NCBI GenBank assembly: GCA_036245805.1
Contig: BTRK01000003.1
Coordinates: 12,378,464-12,442,463, forward strand
From: Pristionchus mayeri
Lineage: Eukaryota; Nematoda; Chromadorea; Rhabditida; Neodiplogasteridae
DNA length: 64,000 nt
Direction of reading: 5' to 3'
Shown one piece after another: positions 36,903 to 48,839 of this stretch. Under the pieces are notes generated by a model that worked only from the letters and a program-made list of their open reading frames with translations, ran no database searches and was not told the origin of the DNA. Every line of letters starts with the position of its first letter. The first letter of the stretch is position 1. The position numbers were made by a program, and so were the translations under genes.

Positions 36903-38876
36903 TTAAATAACATGAACATAGGCACATAGAGCAAACAGGTGGTCAATTTCAGACTTTCCTAAAGAACCATTAGAAATCGCAGTCTTCCTTTGTGAGTGCA
37001 CCTTAGCAGAAGTGGGCTTCTGCGGATACGTCTGGGCGAGCGTCAATTGGAGTGAGGTGGCCGCCGTGAGCTTGGAGCTGTAGGATTGCTGGTGCTCGAG
37101 AAGAATCTCCGCCACTTTCTGAGCACTTGAGTTGGCAGGAACGGCCTGTAATTGTGAAAATGAACAATTTTGGTTTTAATTTCGGATAAAAATAATTTAA
37201 TTGCGCAATAATTAAATAATGATATAATTGAATTTCTCACCTTCAATTTGCTGTTGTATCCTTCAATGGTTGAATTGCCGATCTGCTGCCCATTGAGTAC
37301 GCGATGATACACGTTCCACGTAGTGATCGGATATTGAGGAGTCCGACGAATTCCGTTTGGCGCGAGACTGCCGACATAGGTTGCTTCCAGATATTCAAAG
37401 AATCCTGCAGAAATAACATCAAATTAAAATTATATCTGAAGCTATGCAGATAGTTGACTCACTTTTTGAATCACCAATGCTGGCTATCGGAAGATTGTCC
37501 AACGCTTCCTCCTTCAGCTTGTCAAAGTAGGAAGGGACATCGAGTGGGTCGACAAATGCGAGAGCCATTGCAGACTTGAAGTAGTTACGATATGCCGGCG
37601 TACCGTAGAGAGGGGAAAGACCAATTGACTGATTGTGAATCGCATAATTTCCAGTCTTAGGAAATCGTTTTCTTACCTGGAGCTTGGAGTAGACCGCCTT
37701 GAAGTAGTGAAAAGCGCATCGAGAGATCACGGTATTCGGAAAAATCGCATTGAGTGCGTTCGAAAGTCCCTTCTCGAAATCTGAATGTAAAATCTTAAAC
37801 TGACGTACATATATTCATTGATACAAACCCATCGACGCTGTGAAAGGAGAAGGAACCCCATTCTGATTCAACCAGTCGAAAACTTTCCGATACGAAGATG
37901 TGTGCTTTCCACACAAAAACGCATACACACAGGGATAAAAAAGATGGGAATCCTACAAATGGTCTGATACAGTATAGAAATACGTTTCATACTTGATATC
38001 CAATAATTAGAAGTTGCTCGAAAGGAGTAGGCGCCGAATAAAATGTTCCATCAATGGACCAATCCAGGTTTCGAAGCAGATATAGGCCTATAATCAGATT
38101 CAAATTTTTCTACGTATTAAAATAAGCTAGATAAACCTTGGTCTGTTGCGAGAATTTTGACAGCTAGCGGACCAGGGAACTGCGAGCAGTTATCGAATCG
38201 TAGAAACGAGCAAGCTGGAGAGCAGGTACTAGATACGGAGAGAAAAGAAGAGATTCTCACCAAATCGTCGAGCATCGATTGCTGCTGGCCAAGTCTTCTT
38301 CCCGGGGCACTCAACTGCACGCTGAACCTGTCGTACAATCGCTTCATCGTTGAGGAATGGCTGGAGATGAGCAGGGGCTTGAGTCACGAGCCGATCAACG
38401 ACTGCTCCAGTAGGTACTCCTTGTTCCCTTAGATGTTTCGCGGTCTTTCTCACCATCCGAACCTGGATAAAGTAAAAAAAATGAAGAGAGACAGTCATTA
38501 AGGGGAAATTAGGACGATTGTAAAGCCATTATATCGTACCTCGTCATTGAAATCAGGAGGAAGATGACTATGGTCTGCGTACATCTCCGCCTTCCCTCCT
38601 CGTTCGAAAGCCTTGCCTTTGCAGTTGCGCACCGTACATCTGTGGGATAAGCAAATGCAATAAAATAGGTAAAAATTGATCAAAAGAGAAAAATTACAAC
38701 CTCCACAATTCCTCTCCATCCTTATTTGTGTGGTAGTGACGATACTCGTTCCCGTCAATGTCGTACAATAGCTGATTCCCGCGACTAGATCGGATCGTGC
38801 CAGACAGTTGCCTAATAAATAGCAATAAATAATACAGAGGTATGAAAAGGTAAACACACCTAGAGGGAGCAGCCAT
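36903..38876 (-). CDS. FLYWCH zinc finger-MULE transposase, 10 exons, 483 aa
   Basis: Exons: 38860-38876, 38701-38811, 38540-38639, 38261-38462, 38137-38214, 37993-38087, 37829-37952, 37463-37780, 37241-37404 and 36903-37145. They sum to 1452 nt, and every intron (40-95 bp, one within each gap) is GT-AG with matching phases. Residues about 8-68 form a FLYWCH zinc finger (WRC44...C49, H66xH68), the likely DNA-binding part. The MULE transposase domain follows, with Asp182 in DGTF, Asp243 in DFEKG, the conserved C264xxH267 and Glu396 in NSTIEGYN, so the DDE triad is complete. It cuts and inserts the element at its terminal repeats (family knowledge). The start is the first ATG, in a 17-nt first exon 181 bp from the inner edge of the right array. 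No frameshift or stop was found. Confidence 0.92.
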
Positions 38877-39080
38877 TCAGTAAGATTGAACAGTCGAGAG
38901 TGAGCGCAACATTAAAAATTGACTCAAGATGACAGTTAATTGGATTAAATCGGCATGCAAATAAACAACAAAACCAATTATAGGCCAGTAAATTTAATTA
39001 AAGAGTAATCATGTATGCCAATATGGCATTAATTGTCCGAAAATTAGATTAATTCATAATTGAATCAATAAAGAGGCAAT
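38877..39080 (-). promoter_or_regulatory. Transposase 5' flank
   Basis: About 200 bp between the start codon and the right array, AT-rich with no clear TATA box. The promoter should lie here or in the array. This is inference from position only. Confidence 0.35.
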
Positions 39081-41372
39081 ATGGCCCGTTGCGCAAATGT
39101 CGCCCCAGGGGAGAATGACCAAAGATCAGTGTGGGTACGGTTGCCTGAACCCATAGATACCCATCGTACCCATTCGGGACGCTCTACGATGATTCTGAAG
39201 GGAGTTATGGCCCGTTGCGCAAATGTCGCCCCAGGGGAGAATGACCAAAGATCAGTGTGGGTACGGTTGCCTGAACCCATAGATACCCATCGTACCCATT
39301 CGGGACGCTCTACGATGATTCTGAAGGGAGTTATGGTCCGTTGCGTAAATGTCGCCCCAGGGGAGAATGACCAAAGATCAGTGTGGGTACGGTTGCCTGA
39401 ACCCATAGATACCCATCGTACCCATTCGGGACGCTCTACGATGATTCTGAAGGGAGTTATGGCCCGTTGCGCAAATGTCGCCCCAGGGGAGAATGACCAA
39501 AGATCAGTGTGGGTACGGTTGCCTGAACCCATAGATACCCATCGTACCCATTCGGGACGCTCTACGATGATTCTGAAGGGAGTTATGGCCCGTTGCGCAA
39601 ATGTCGCCCCAGGGGAGAATGACCAAAGATCAGTGTGGGTACGGTTGCCTGAACCCATAGATACCCATCGTACCCATTCGGGACGCTCTACGATGATTCT
39701 GAAGGGAGTTATGGTCCGTTGCGTAAATGTCGCCCCAGGGGAGAATGACCAAAGATCAGTGTGGGTACGGTTGCCTGAACCCATAGATACCCATCGTACC
39801 CATTCGGGACGCTCTACGATGATTCTGAAGGGAGTTATGGCCCGTTGCGCAAATGTCGCCCCAGGGGAGAATGACCAAAGATCAGTGTGGGTACGGTTGC
39901 CTGAACCCATAGATACCCATCGTACCCATTCGGGACGCTCTACGATGATTCTGAAGGGAGTTATGGTCCGTTGCGTAAATGTCGCCCCAGGGGAGAATGA
40001 CCAAAGATCAGTGTGGGTACGGTTGCCTGAACCCATAGATACCCATCGTACCCAATCAGGGCGCTCTACTATGATTCTGAAGGGAGTTATGGCCCGTTGC
40101 GCAAATGTCGCCCCAGGGGAGAATGACCAAAGATCAGTGTGGGTACGGTTGCCTGAACCCATAGATACCCATCGTACCCATTCGGGACGCTCTACGATGA
40201 TTCTGAAGGGAGTTATGGTCCGTTGCGTAAATGTCGCCCCAGGGGAGAATGACCAAAGATCAGTGTGGGTACGGTTGCCTGAACCCATAGATACCCATCG
40301 TACCCATTCGGGACGCTCTACGATGATTCTGAAGGGAGTTATGGCCCGTTGCGCAAATGTCGCCCCAGGGGAGAATGACCAAAGATCAGTGTGGGTACGG
40401 TTGCCTGAACCCATAGATACCCATCGTACCCATTCGGGACGCTCTACGATGATTCTGAAGGGAGTTATGGTCCGTTGCGTAAATGTCGCCCCAGGGGAGA
40501 ATGACCAAAGATCAGTGTGGGTACGGTTGCCTGAACCCATAGATACCCATCGTACCCATTCGGGACGCTCTACGATGATTCTGAAGGGAGTTATGGCCCG
40601 TTGCGCAAATGTCGCCCCAGGGGAGAATGACCAAAGATCAGTGTGGGTACGGTTGCCTGAACCCATAGATACCCATCGTACCCATTCGGGACGCTCTACG
40701 ATGATTCTGAAGGGAGTTATGGTCCGTTGCGTAAATGTCGCCCCAGGGGAGAATGACCAAAGATCAGTGTGGGTACGGTTGCCTGAACCCATAGATACCC
40801 ATCGTACCCAATCAGGGCGCTCTACTATGATTCTGAAGGGAGTTATGGCCCGTTGCGCAAATGTCGCCCCAGGGGAGAATGACCAAAGATCAGTGTGGGT
40901 ACGGTTGCCTGAACCCATAGATACCCATCGTACCCATTCGGGACGCTCTACGATGATTCTGAAGGGAGTTATGGTCCGTTGCGTAAATGTCGCCCCAGGG
41001 GAGAATGACCAAAGATCAGTGTGGGTACGGTTGCCTGAACCCATAGATACCCATCGTACCCATTCGGGACGCTCTACGATGATTCTGAAGGGAGTTATGG
41101 CCCGTTGCGCAAATGTCGCCCCCAGGGGAGAATGGCCAAAGATCAGTGTGGGTACGGTTGCTTGGACCCATGGAGACCCAACGTACCCAATCGGGACGCT
41201 CTACGATGATTCTGAAGGGAGTTATGGCCCGTTGCGCAAATGTCGCCCCCAGGGGAGAATGACCAAAGATCAGTGTGGGTACGGTTGCCTGAACCCATAG
41301 ATACCCAACGTACCCAATCAGGGCGCTCTACTATGATTCTGAAGGGAGTTATGGCCCGTTGCGCAAATGTCG
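39081..41372 (+). repeat. MULE right terminal array, about eighteen 126-bp units
   Basis: Unit starts are spaced exactly 126 bp from 39081 to 41097, then two further units after a one-base insertion in the C run (GCCCCCAGG). Units are of two types, CCCGTTGCGCAAATG and TCCGTTGCGTAAATG, alternating regularly from the sixth to the seventeenth. Two units (about 40055 and 40811) share CAATCAGGGCGCTCTACTAT, suggesting block duplication. It is inverse to the left array. Open frames of 739 and 659 codons on opposite strands reflect a stop-free period divisible by three. Confidence 0.95.
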
Positions 41373-41448
41373 GTTGTGCAAAATTAGTTGCTCAATTGTC
41401 GTATTTTACCCCGTTGTGCAAATGTCGTTGCTCAAATGTCATACCCCC

Positions 41449-41456
41449 AAAAAAAC
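41449..41456. repeat. Right 8-bp target-site duplication of the MULE
   Basis: AAAAAAAC directly after the CCCCC terminus, identical to 36120-36127. Confidence 0.85.
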
Positions 41457-42076
41457 TCAACTTATAATCTCTGCGGACTCTGGCATTGCTTGTTTTTTCT
41501 ACTTCTCTCATCATTCTATTAACAAGCGTTCACCAACATTATCTTCTTTAGCTCTTGATTATCTCATGGTGTGTCTCTTCATTTCGAGTACGAACTTCCG
41601 CACCATGATTGGTGAGAGAGCGTGTGAAATCTACAGTCAGTGCCTAGTTTAGCGCATAGTTTCAAATGTTTGCAAATCCCAAATAAAGCCACCAATTTCC
41701 GAATTGCGGTGTCGCTTCCTATTTGAAGCTGTCCGTCCTCCCCTTCAATTGATCAGCCTTTAGCAGTTGCTGAAGCTGAGATGGATGCCGAGTAAATGGT
41801 GTGTAATTTTACTTTTTTTTTATTTATTTATTTTTTTTAAGACACAGGCAACTGTGTACTACCCCGAACTGCTATCACGAGTTATGCCACCAGTTTGGTA
41901 CACGAAACTGCCATGTGAACAATGAAATTTCCCGACTTTTTTTGGAGCATTTTGTCTCTGGATCCTATGCACGTCATGGATATGCCCGATGAGATTTCCG
42001 TGCCAATCCCTTCCACAGCTGCTCACTTTGCTCAAACTGGGAGAATAATTCAAAATTTAGTTACATTTGGCACAAG
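41457..42076 (+). repeat. Dispersed repeat, continuation after the MULE
   Basis: Carries the second block (TAACAAGCG, AGCTCTTGATTATCTCATGG at about 41550) and the third (GGTACACGAAACTGCCATGT at about 41896). It therefore completes the copy begun at 35810. No gene was seen. Confidence 0.65.
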
Positions 42077-42078
42077 TA

Positions 42079-42945
42079 TTGGGGTGTCCGGAAAGTTCTG
42101 TCACTACAACCATAAAACGTGAAGCCACAATTCCATGCCGCATTTGCATGTTCCTACTTATAAACCATGTATAATATAATGCATGCACTGAGTGGGTGAA
42201 AGATTGCAGCATTTTCCAAGTTTCTGCATTACTTCAAGTGATGAAGAGTTGTAGCTATTATTTTTTTTCAATTTTACAATATTACTTCCGTTTCGGCCCT
42301 TTCGTAAAAGCGGCTCAAGCTTATCTAGCGCATTTGGAAGGTCAAAGTGTCATCATCCTTTACACTTGTTCAAGTGGTACATCCGCTTCTAGAAAGACGA
42401 GTATGGTATGGATGATCATCCCCGCTCTGACCTTCATCTCTCCCTCTTTCGCTCTCTCTTTCTCTACACACTGGAGGAAAAACCCAAGATCAGTGTGGAT
42501 AAGATAAAGGCAATTACTGCTCCTACAAAGTAAACGGTATTTCATATTCTTCAACAATCTGGGAAGAAGCCAAAGCTTCATCAGATGATTCCCGATTATC
42601 ACTCTCCGGTGGAGTGGAAAAATCGTGAAAAGGTCTGCCGGAAATTGCTCCATCCTAGATCGAATGTTCGATGGATAAATTCCTAGTTCGTCATGCATGA
42701 CTAGTGGATCATGCACTGTAACCCTGCGAGGAAATTTCAGTGCTTGGATGCCGAAGCTATTTGAGTATTCGTGGAATATGTGGTCCCGAAGCAACCCGCA
42801 TTCTGCAAGAGAGGAATCACGAACATGTGCGATTGCTGGAGGGAGGTAGCGAGAAGGAAGGGGCCATGCATTGATAATTGAGAATTGCAAACTATTGGAG
42901 AAAAAAGAAAATCAAAAAAATGACAGAACTTTCCGGACACCCCAA
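42079..42945 (+). mobile_element. Decayed, internally deleted mariner
   Basis: 867 bp between TA dinucleotides, with inverted ends TTGGGGTGTCCGGAAAGTTC, the same as in the copies at 52799 and 63407. Plus-strand remnants of the transposase N-terminus appear at about 42260-42340 (QYYFRFGPFVKAAQAYLAHL). A WYIRF...DDHPRS stretch follows at about 42370-42425, interrupted by a stop. C-terminal remnants lie near 42700-42850. The catalytic middle is missing, so it is non-autonomous. Confidence 0.8.
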
Positions 42946-43888
42946 TACAACATGAAGTTATCGAACGTGCACATGCTGTTTCGGTGTTGTACATAAATTT
43001 CTGTAGGTGTACTGTATGGACTTCAATAGTATGCTCAACTTTTGTTTCTCAATTTTGTACTTCATTAATATTTTTGCATTAATTTAAATATTTCATATAT
43101 TTCTGTTCAATTGCTTTCAAGCGCGGATTTTATTTTAATAAAAAATACAAATTTGTTGGCGTGCTTGTAGAATCTCAATCAATTCCAAGCGACGAAGATG
43201 GATGAAGCAATTCGTGAGGGTGAGCTTATTGTTTTGTGAGTTAAAAGTGAGCTTTGTACGGGCAAAAAGCGGGCCAGGTAGTTTTGGGTGTCAGCATGCC
43301 TTTCCTCCACTTGGGGCAATTCACATGGCGATCAGCGGTTCTAGGGATGTGTGACTTGTTGCAATGAGCTAAACGAGCAATTTTAACTCCTCTAAGACTT
43401 CGCATACACACCCAAGAGTTGTGTGGTAAAACTTCTACTTCAAGAAGCGATCGCAATCGGTCTCCACTCCCTGCATAATCTTCTTTCGTATTCTGCTCTC
43501 GACCCTATCCTCGTGTGTAGAAAAAAAAATAAAAAAATGAAATTCAAACACGAGTAATCGATGGAAGTGACCAACAATAGTCTGGTGCCACTCACAGCTG
43601 CAATTGCGACATCCGAAATTCGAAGGAGAAGTAGCAGTCCTATTCCGTGTAGTTTCCATTTCTAAAGATACCGTAACCTAATTGGAATAAGGACGCTCGG
43701 AGTGGGTGGGGGCGTGGTTTGAGACTTATACTATGAGTGCTTTATTTCTGTTTTTTTCATATTAAATCGACTCCAGGGCGATATGCAGAAATATGCTGTT
43801 CTCGATATAGATCAAAGGAAGAAAACGAGGGCGTATATGATTTTAATAATATTCTTTTTGAATTGTTAAGCCGACCAAGATTGAAATA
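42946..43888. repeat. Dispersed-repeat fragment, otherwise nothing recognised
   Basis: Positions 43280-43400 match the first block (TTCTAGGGATGTGTGACTTG). A Cys-rich minus-strand frame at 43600-43659 (GCRNCSCEWH) is short and unsupported. Confidence 0.45.
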
Positions 43889-44799
43889 TTAGGTTGTTGC
43901 ATAAGTCCTGTTTAATTTTGAAATTTTGCCTTCCATCTTCTTGTTGGATTGATAGAAGAACTTCGGGATATTGATTACTAATGAGGCCTTGCATACTCTT
44001 TCATATGCGCACCCTATCAGCATTGCCCAATCAGAGAGGCGAGAACAGGATCCATTTAAATTACGAAAATTTATCCATCGAAAACGAAACATTTCTCAAT
44101 TTTATGTTTTCTCTGAAGCATGAATGCTCAAACTATGGTGGTTATATGAAGCCCCAATCTTTACCCTATAAAAACTTTTTCTCATGGATGCTGGAAGTTA
44201 CACCCTTTCGAGGAATGTATTGATCTAGACATGACTACATTGTTGCATTTCGGTGTTGATTTTGCATATTTCTGAAAAATAAGAAATTCAAATTTTCTGA
44301 AACGGAGAAGAAGCAAGATCCAACATTTTTATGAGAATATAGCCTCTTATCGGGTGCATACAGCGCACACATGACGGAGCCTGTATGCTTGGTCTTCCAT
44401 TCAGAAAAGAAGGTACAAGTCACATGCAGCCGAGGTCTGCTCATATTTTTGCAATCATGTATTTTGGTTCAAACCCACTCACATGGCAGATCTAACCTAT
44501 TTTTTGAAAGAATATCAGTGCTACTTCTCAGCCAACAATATGAAGTTGTTTCTTGGATTTTCCTTCCAAATATCTAGAGAAATAAATTTAAAGCAAAATT
44601 TGGTCAACTGTTTGCATTTGGGTAAATCATAATTTCTTGCGTTGGTGGCAAGATCGGTTTGATTGAAATATGTGTGAACAAAGTTCAAGTATACCCCTAA
44701 ACAATGTTATGTTTGTTGGCGATTAAGATTTGAGACACGCGAGTTATGATTGTTCAAAGTGCGGACACAAAAAACCACAGGACTTTTGCAACAACCTAA
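43889..44799. mobile_element. Second mariner type, non-autonomous relic
   Basis: 911 bp bounded by TA, with inverted ends TTAGGTTGTTGCATAAGTCC and its inverse with small changes. These resemble the TTAGGTTGGTGCAAAAGT ends of mariner/Hsmar1-type elements. No intact transposase. An internal piece near 43985-44050 also occurs inverted at about 56720-56790, in the spacer of the large palindrome. Confidence 0.7.
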
Positions 44800-45149
44800 T
44801 ATATTGCCCGGAACCTGATAAACATGGTTGGTCAAACTTAAGTTTGTTAGGGTTAAAAGTGAACGTTACTTTCCACATTTATTATGACATTTGGTCACTA
44901 CTGAATTGTAACTAGTTACATATATTTAGTTTGTGTAACCATCGGCCCAAACCATTTTCCCAATTGCATAATCGTCCGCCTATTTAGAGACAGCCACGCT
45001 CTCTATTTACGTAGAACACCTCGCAGCAGCTGTTAAAGCCGTGCCTGGTACTGAGAGAACTTTAGTTTGTTTTACGCTTTATTGTTGTGTTTTAAAACAA
45101 ATCCTTCCTAACAGAAACTTATTGTTACCATGGATTAATCAACAAATAT

Positions 45150-45870
45150 GGAACAAGTATGGTGCACAAAATTACCAAGCCACAAAAATATTTACCGAAT
45201 AGTTTTCTGAATCTTCACTTGTCAGGCGTGGCGCGAGGAGTCGATGGACGACTGAGAGGAGGCCGAAGAAACTCGTGCCTTTTCCTGCAAATGTGTGATG
45301 TACTGCAAACGGCTCAACGAGCAATCGATCTTTCAAACTACTTCTATATGGAGCAGTCGTTGCGAAAATATTGAGCTAACTACGAGTCATGAGTGTCTTT
45401 TCATGATCACTCATGAAACTTCTTCTAAAAGAAGTGATCACTATAGCTTGATCGATTATTATCGGGAGTTGTGCCAGATCCGGCCTTCTCTACTCTCCCT
45501 GCAGCTGCAACTGCTGCATCGGCTGCAGTAGAGATGACTACTGGATACGGCAAGCAATATTTAATGTTGATAATATTTGTGTCGGGGACAGAAAAGGCAA
45601 CCAATTGTTTCCGTGCTGGTATCAATACTTATGAAACCGAGTTGGTGCATGAAACGGCCAAGTCCTAATGAAATTTTAAAATTCTCTTTTGCACGTCGAT
45701 ATTGCTAATATATCTGAATTTCAGTGTCGAGGTCATTATGTTCTCCTCGAATTGACATCACTCAATCCAATATCATTTCGTTATTCGAAACTATATTTAC
45801 ATTATTCCAGTTGAGGATCCGCCTTTGTTGCCTCTATCGTGTAGTAGGAAAAGTGTAAAGACTCTGATCA
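45150..45870 (+). repeat. Dispersed repeat family copies
   Basis: The GGTGCACAAAATTACCAAG block at about 45160 is followed by CGAGGAGTCGATGGACGACTG at about 45235. The CTGCAGCTGCAACTGCTGCA block lies at about 45498 and the GTTGGTGCATGAAACGGCCA block at about 45640. A TCAGTGTCGAGGTCATTATG block at about 45722 recurs at 61868. Confidence 0.7.
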
Positions 45871-45969
45871 CTTCACGAACTTTCTCTAATATCGCTTAGA
45901 ATGATCGGTCTAGCGAATGGAACTGGAACCAACACAGTTCGTAAGACGTAGAAATGATAAATAAATATT

Positions 45970-47392
45970 CGGCTTGTTTAATCTGTCAGAAATGTGCGAG
46001 AAAAGTTGCGTAAAAACATCGCGAACTTCTGATTCTCTCCTGTTCGTGTACTCTCTCTCTTTCTCTAACCAGGTCGTTGAAAAGTTCACGAACTTTTCGA
46101 CGAACTATGTTCGAAAATCATACTTTTCTTTTGTTTTACTTATTTTTATAAACTATTTTTGCTTTTAATTTATGACTTCTTATAATGGCAACCTTCCCTT
46201 AGCTGGAATAGCTTCAGAATACAGCGTAGTAAAAGTAAACAGGGTTGGAGTATTTTTTTCGAAAATGGGTCACCACTTTCCCCACCCTGTAATGTCAAGC
46301 TATTCCATCAGAGGGAAGGTTGTTCTTATAAGCAGTCATAAGTTGAAAGCAAAAATAATTGATACAAATAAGTAAAACAAAAGAAAAGTACGAATTTCGA
46401 ACATAGTTCGTCGAAAAGTTCGTGAACTTTTCAAGGAGCTGCGTGAAAAGTTAGAGAAAGGCGAGAGAGCACGCATTGTCGAGAGAGGGAAAAGGAAGTA
46501 AACAATCGACCTGTTTAATCTGTCAAAAATATGCGAGAAAAGTTGCGTAAAAAGTTCGCGAACTTCTGATTCTCTCCTGTCCGTGTGCTCTCTCTTTTTC
46601 TCTAACCAGGTCGTTGAAAAGTTCACGAACTTTTCGACGAACTATGTTCGAAATTCGTGCTTTTCTTTTGTTTTTCTTATTTTTAGGAATTTTTTATCGT
46701 TTAGCTTATGAATACTTTGAAGGACAACCTTCCCTTAGCTGTAATAGCTTCAGAATACAGCGTAGGGAAAGTAAACACGGTTGGAGTAATTTTTTTCGAT
46801 TATGGGTCACCACTTTCACCACCCTGTAATGTCAAGCTATTCCATCAGAGGGAAGGTTGTCCTTATAAGCAGTCATAATTTAAAAGCAAAAATAAATTAT
46901 AAAAATAAGTAAAACAAAAGAAAAGTACGAATTTCGAACAAATTTAGGCAGGTTTTTAACGAACTTTTCAAGGAGCTGCGTGAAAAGTTAGAGAAAGAAG
47001 AGAGAGCACGCGTTTTCGAGAGAGGGAAAAGGAAGTAAACAATCACAAGAGAGGGAAAAGGAAGCAGCATTACAGGGTGGTGAAAGTGGTGACCCATAAT
47101 CGAAAAAATTACTCCAACCGTGTTTACTTTCACTACGCAGTATTCTGAAGCTATTCCAGCTAAGGGAAGGTTGTCCTTCAAAGTATTCATAAGCTAAACG
47201 CAAAAATAATCCCTAAAAATAAGTAAAACAAAAGAAAAGTATGAATTTCGAACATAGTTCGTCGAAAAGTTCGTGAACTTTTCAACGACCTGGTTAGAGA
47301 AAAAGAGAGAGCACACGAACAAGAGAGAATCAGAAGTTCGCGAACTTTTTACGCAACTTTTCTCGCAGATTTCTGACAGATTAAACAGGCCG
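45970..47392. mobile_element. Cluster of three related foldback MITE arms
   Basis: Ends CGGCTTGTTTAATCTGTCA (45970) and its inverse (to 47392). Three copies of one sequence lie in a row: 45970-46500 (itself foldback), 46505-47045 (same orientation) and 47046-47392 (inverted). Conserved hairpins AAAAGTTCACGAACTTTT and GTTCGCGAAC occur. No protein was found. Confidence 0.75.
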
Positions 47393-48021
47393 ATTATCTC
47401 ACTTATCTGTCATTCTTATCCTATCTCGAAATGTAGACCGGATAGTGATCAACATATCGGAAATATATGAACCGATGGTTACTATGACAAATATGGGGGC
47501 ATCATCGAAGTAAATGTTATCTTATTGTTGAGAACTGGAAAAGCACACCTACGCATTGAAATGGGAAATATCTACTAATTTAATGATGAGAGTGTAGCTG
47601 GAATGCACTAGGTGTGCACGCATGGATCTGAATAAAAATGATTTTAGCAAAACTTGAAATAACGGGTCTTGGTTCGATGTGCAGTTAAAGGAGGAGTTAA
47701 GGCAAACGCGCGCCCGGTTGAAATATGTTTCAATTAGAGGAGAACTCTCTTCAAGTCGCGTGTTCTCTCGCTCGTTGCCTGAGCTTTCCCTGATTTGGCT
47801 CCCCGCCAACTACCGATAGCTCTGTTCGTAATGAAGATATCAATGTGAAAATTTCGGAGCTTCTTATCGTTGGGGATATGTAGGCCGTGCATATGAAAGC
47901 TTCAAAATTTGAATTTTGCCGTTGCTCCTCCTTTAATAAGGCGATAAGTTAATCTTGTATTCTGTCGCTCGTAATAGTTATTTTTCAAAGATAAAGTATA
48001 ATTCCAAAACAAAAATTGTAG
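47393..48021. other. No feature recognised
   Basis: No conserved repeat block, exon or RNA gene was seen. Confidence 0.35.
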
Positions 48022-48115
48022 GCACGCCCTCCGAGTCGTTGGCGCCCCGAACTCTTCAATCTTCGTGCAACTGAAAATGTTTCATCTGCTCCAATAGAGT
48101 TGGCTGCTGGACAAG
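48022..48115 (+). CDS. Possible isolated exon
   Basis: A 94-nt open stretch with acceptor TTGTAG and a strong donor GTGAGT, reading ARPPSRWRPELFNLRATENV plus about 11 residues. The composition is protein-like, but no partner exon was found within the repeats on either side. Family unknown. Confidence 0.3.
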
Positions 48116-48839
48116 GTGAGTACTTTTAAGCCTTATTGGTTTGGTATTATATATTTAATTTTTTTCACAAAAAACCACTGTTTGGCGAGAATAGATAAGC
48201 CGAGCTATTGGCACCGACTGGTGGAGTGTAATCGTTGAAGAATACCCACCTATACTTAGGGACCACAAGGGGTATAACCGAAATGAACCTATGCCACCCT
48301 AACTATGCTCAAAATGCTCGCAGGGATCCAAATAAGATCATACTTTTGGCCGTTTGTCGATATCTCATATCTGAATCGCACTAGAGGTCATAAAGTAAGT
48401 GAAAAGGTGTCACCGGAGGGCGGCAGAAAAGAGAGACGAGGAAGAAAGGGGCGGATCCAATTCCGACGCCTCTCCAGTCAAATCGCCAAAATTTTGGGCA
48501 GGGCTTCGCCCTTTCCCGGATGCGCCTTACCCCAGAAAGGTTAGGCGGACGATGCCCTCTTCCGCGCGCTTTCATCGGAGCATCTGCTCTCTATACGCGC
48601 CGGGGCAGAAACAGGTGCAAAAGAGAGAGGAGGGAAGAGAGGGAATGCACTCCGCTCTCCCCGCCTAACGAGTGTATCGCTGACTGGTTTCTTTTGAAGC
48701 ACAAATCAATGAAACAATATTTTATCGATTTTTCTTGATAGACGTACTTGAATATCGATAGGCTATCAGTCAAGCCTTGACCGTATGTATATGTTCGCCA
48801 AACGTATGTGTATGTTCACCAAACGAGCGTTTTCCACCG
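48116..48839. other. GC-rich island and simple sequence, no gene seen
   Basis: Positions 48390-48670 are clearly richer in G and C than the surroundings, with purine-rich stretches. No convincing exon or RNA was found. Confidence 0.35.

Larger units (their letters stand above)
36128..41448 (-). mobile_element. Complete Mutator-like (MULE) DNA transposon
   Basis: 5321 bp. The ends are inverted: the first 36 bases from 36128 (GGGGGTATGACATTTGAGCA...) match the inverse of the last 36 to 41448 with one difference. An exact 8-bp duplication flanks it. Inward of the ends lie inverted arrays of a 126-bp unit, 36183-36830 on the left and 39081-41372 on the right. Between them is a spliced transposase gene on the minus strand. 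It interrupts a dispersed repeat whose halves abut at 36119 and 41457. Intact ends, target duplication and an uninterrupted spliced frame suggest a young, possibly active element. Confidence 0.92.

Noticed and set aside
39065..41300. Opposed open frames of 659 and 739 codons in the right array, and 229/231 codons in the left array
   Set aside because: They follow from a 126-bp, stop-free period divisible by three. Both strands are equally open, and a single C insertion in the last units breaks the frame without consequence. No protein family is recognisable.
36128..41448. CRISPR-like array
   Set aside because: The repeats are directly contiguous 126-bp units without variable spacers. They form the inverted ends of a transposon in a eukaryotic genome.
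42360..42890. 176-codon minus-strand frame in the deleted mariner
   Set aside because: The mariner remnants, both N-terminal and C-terminal, read on the plus strand, so this is an antisense frame.
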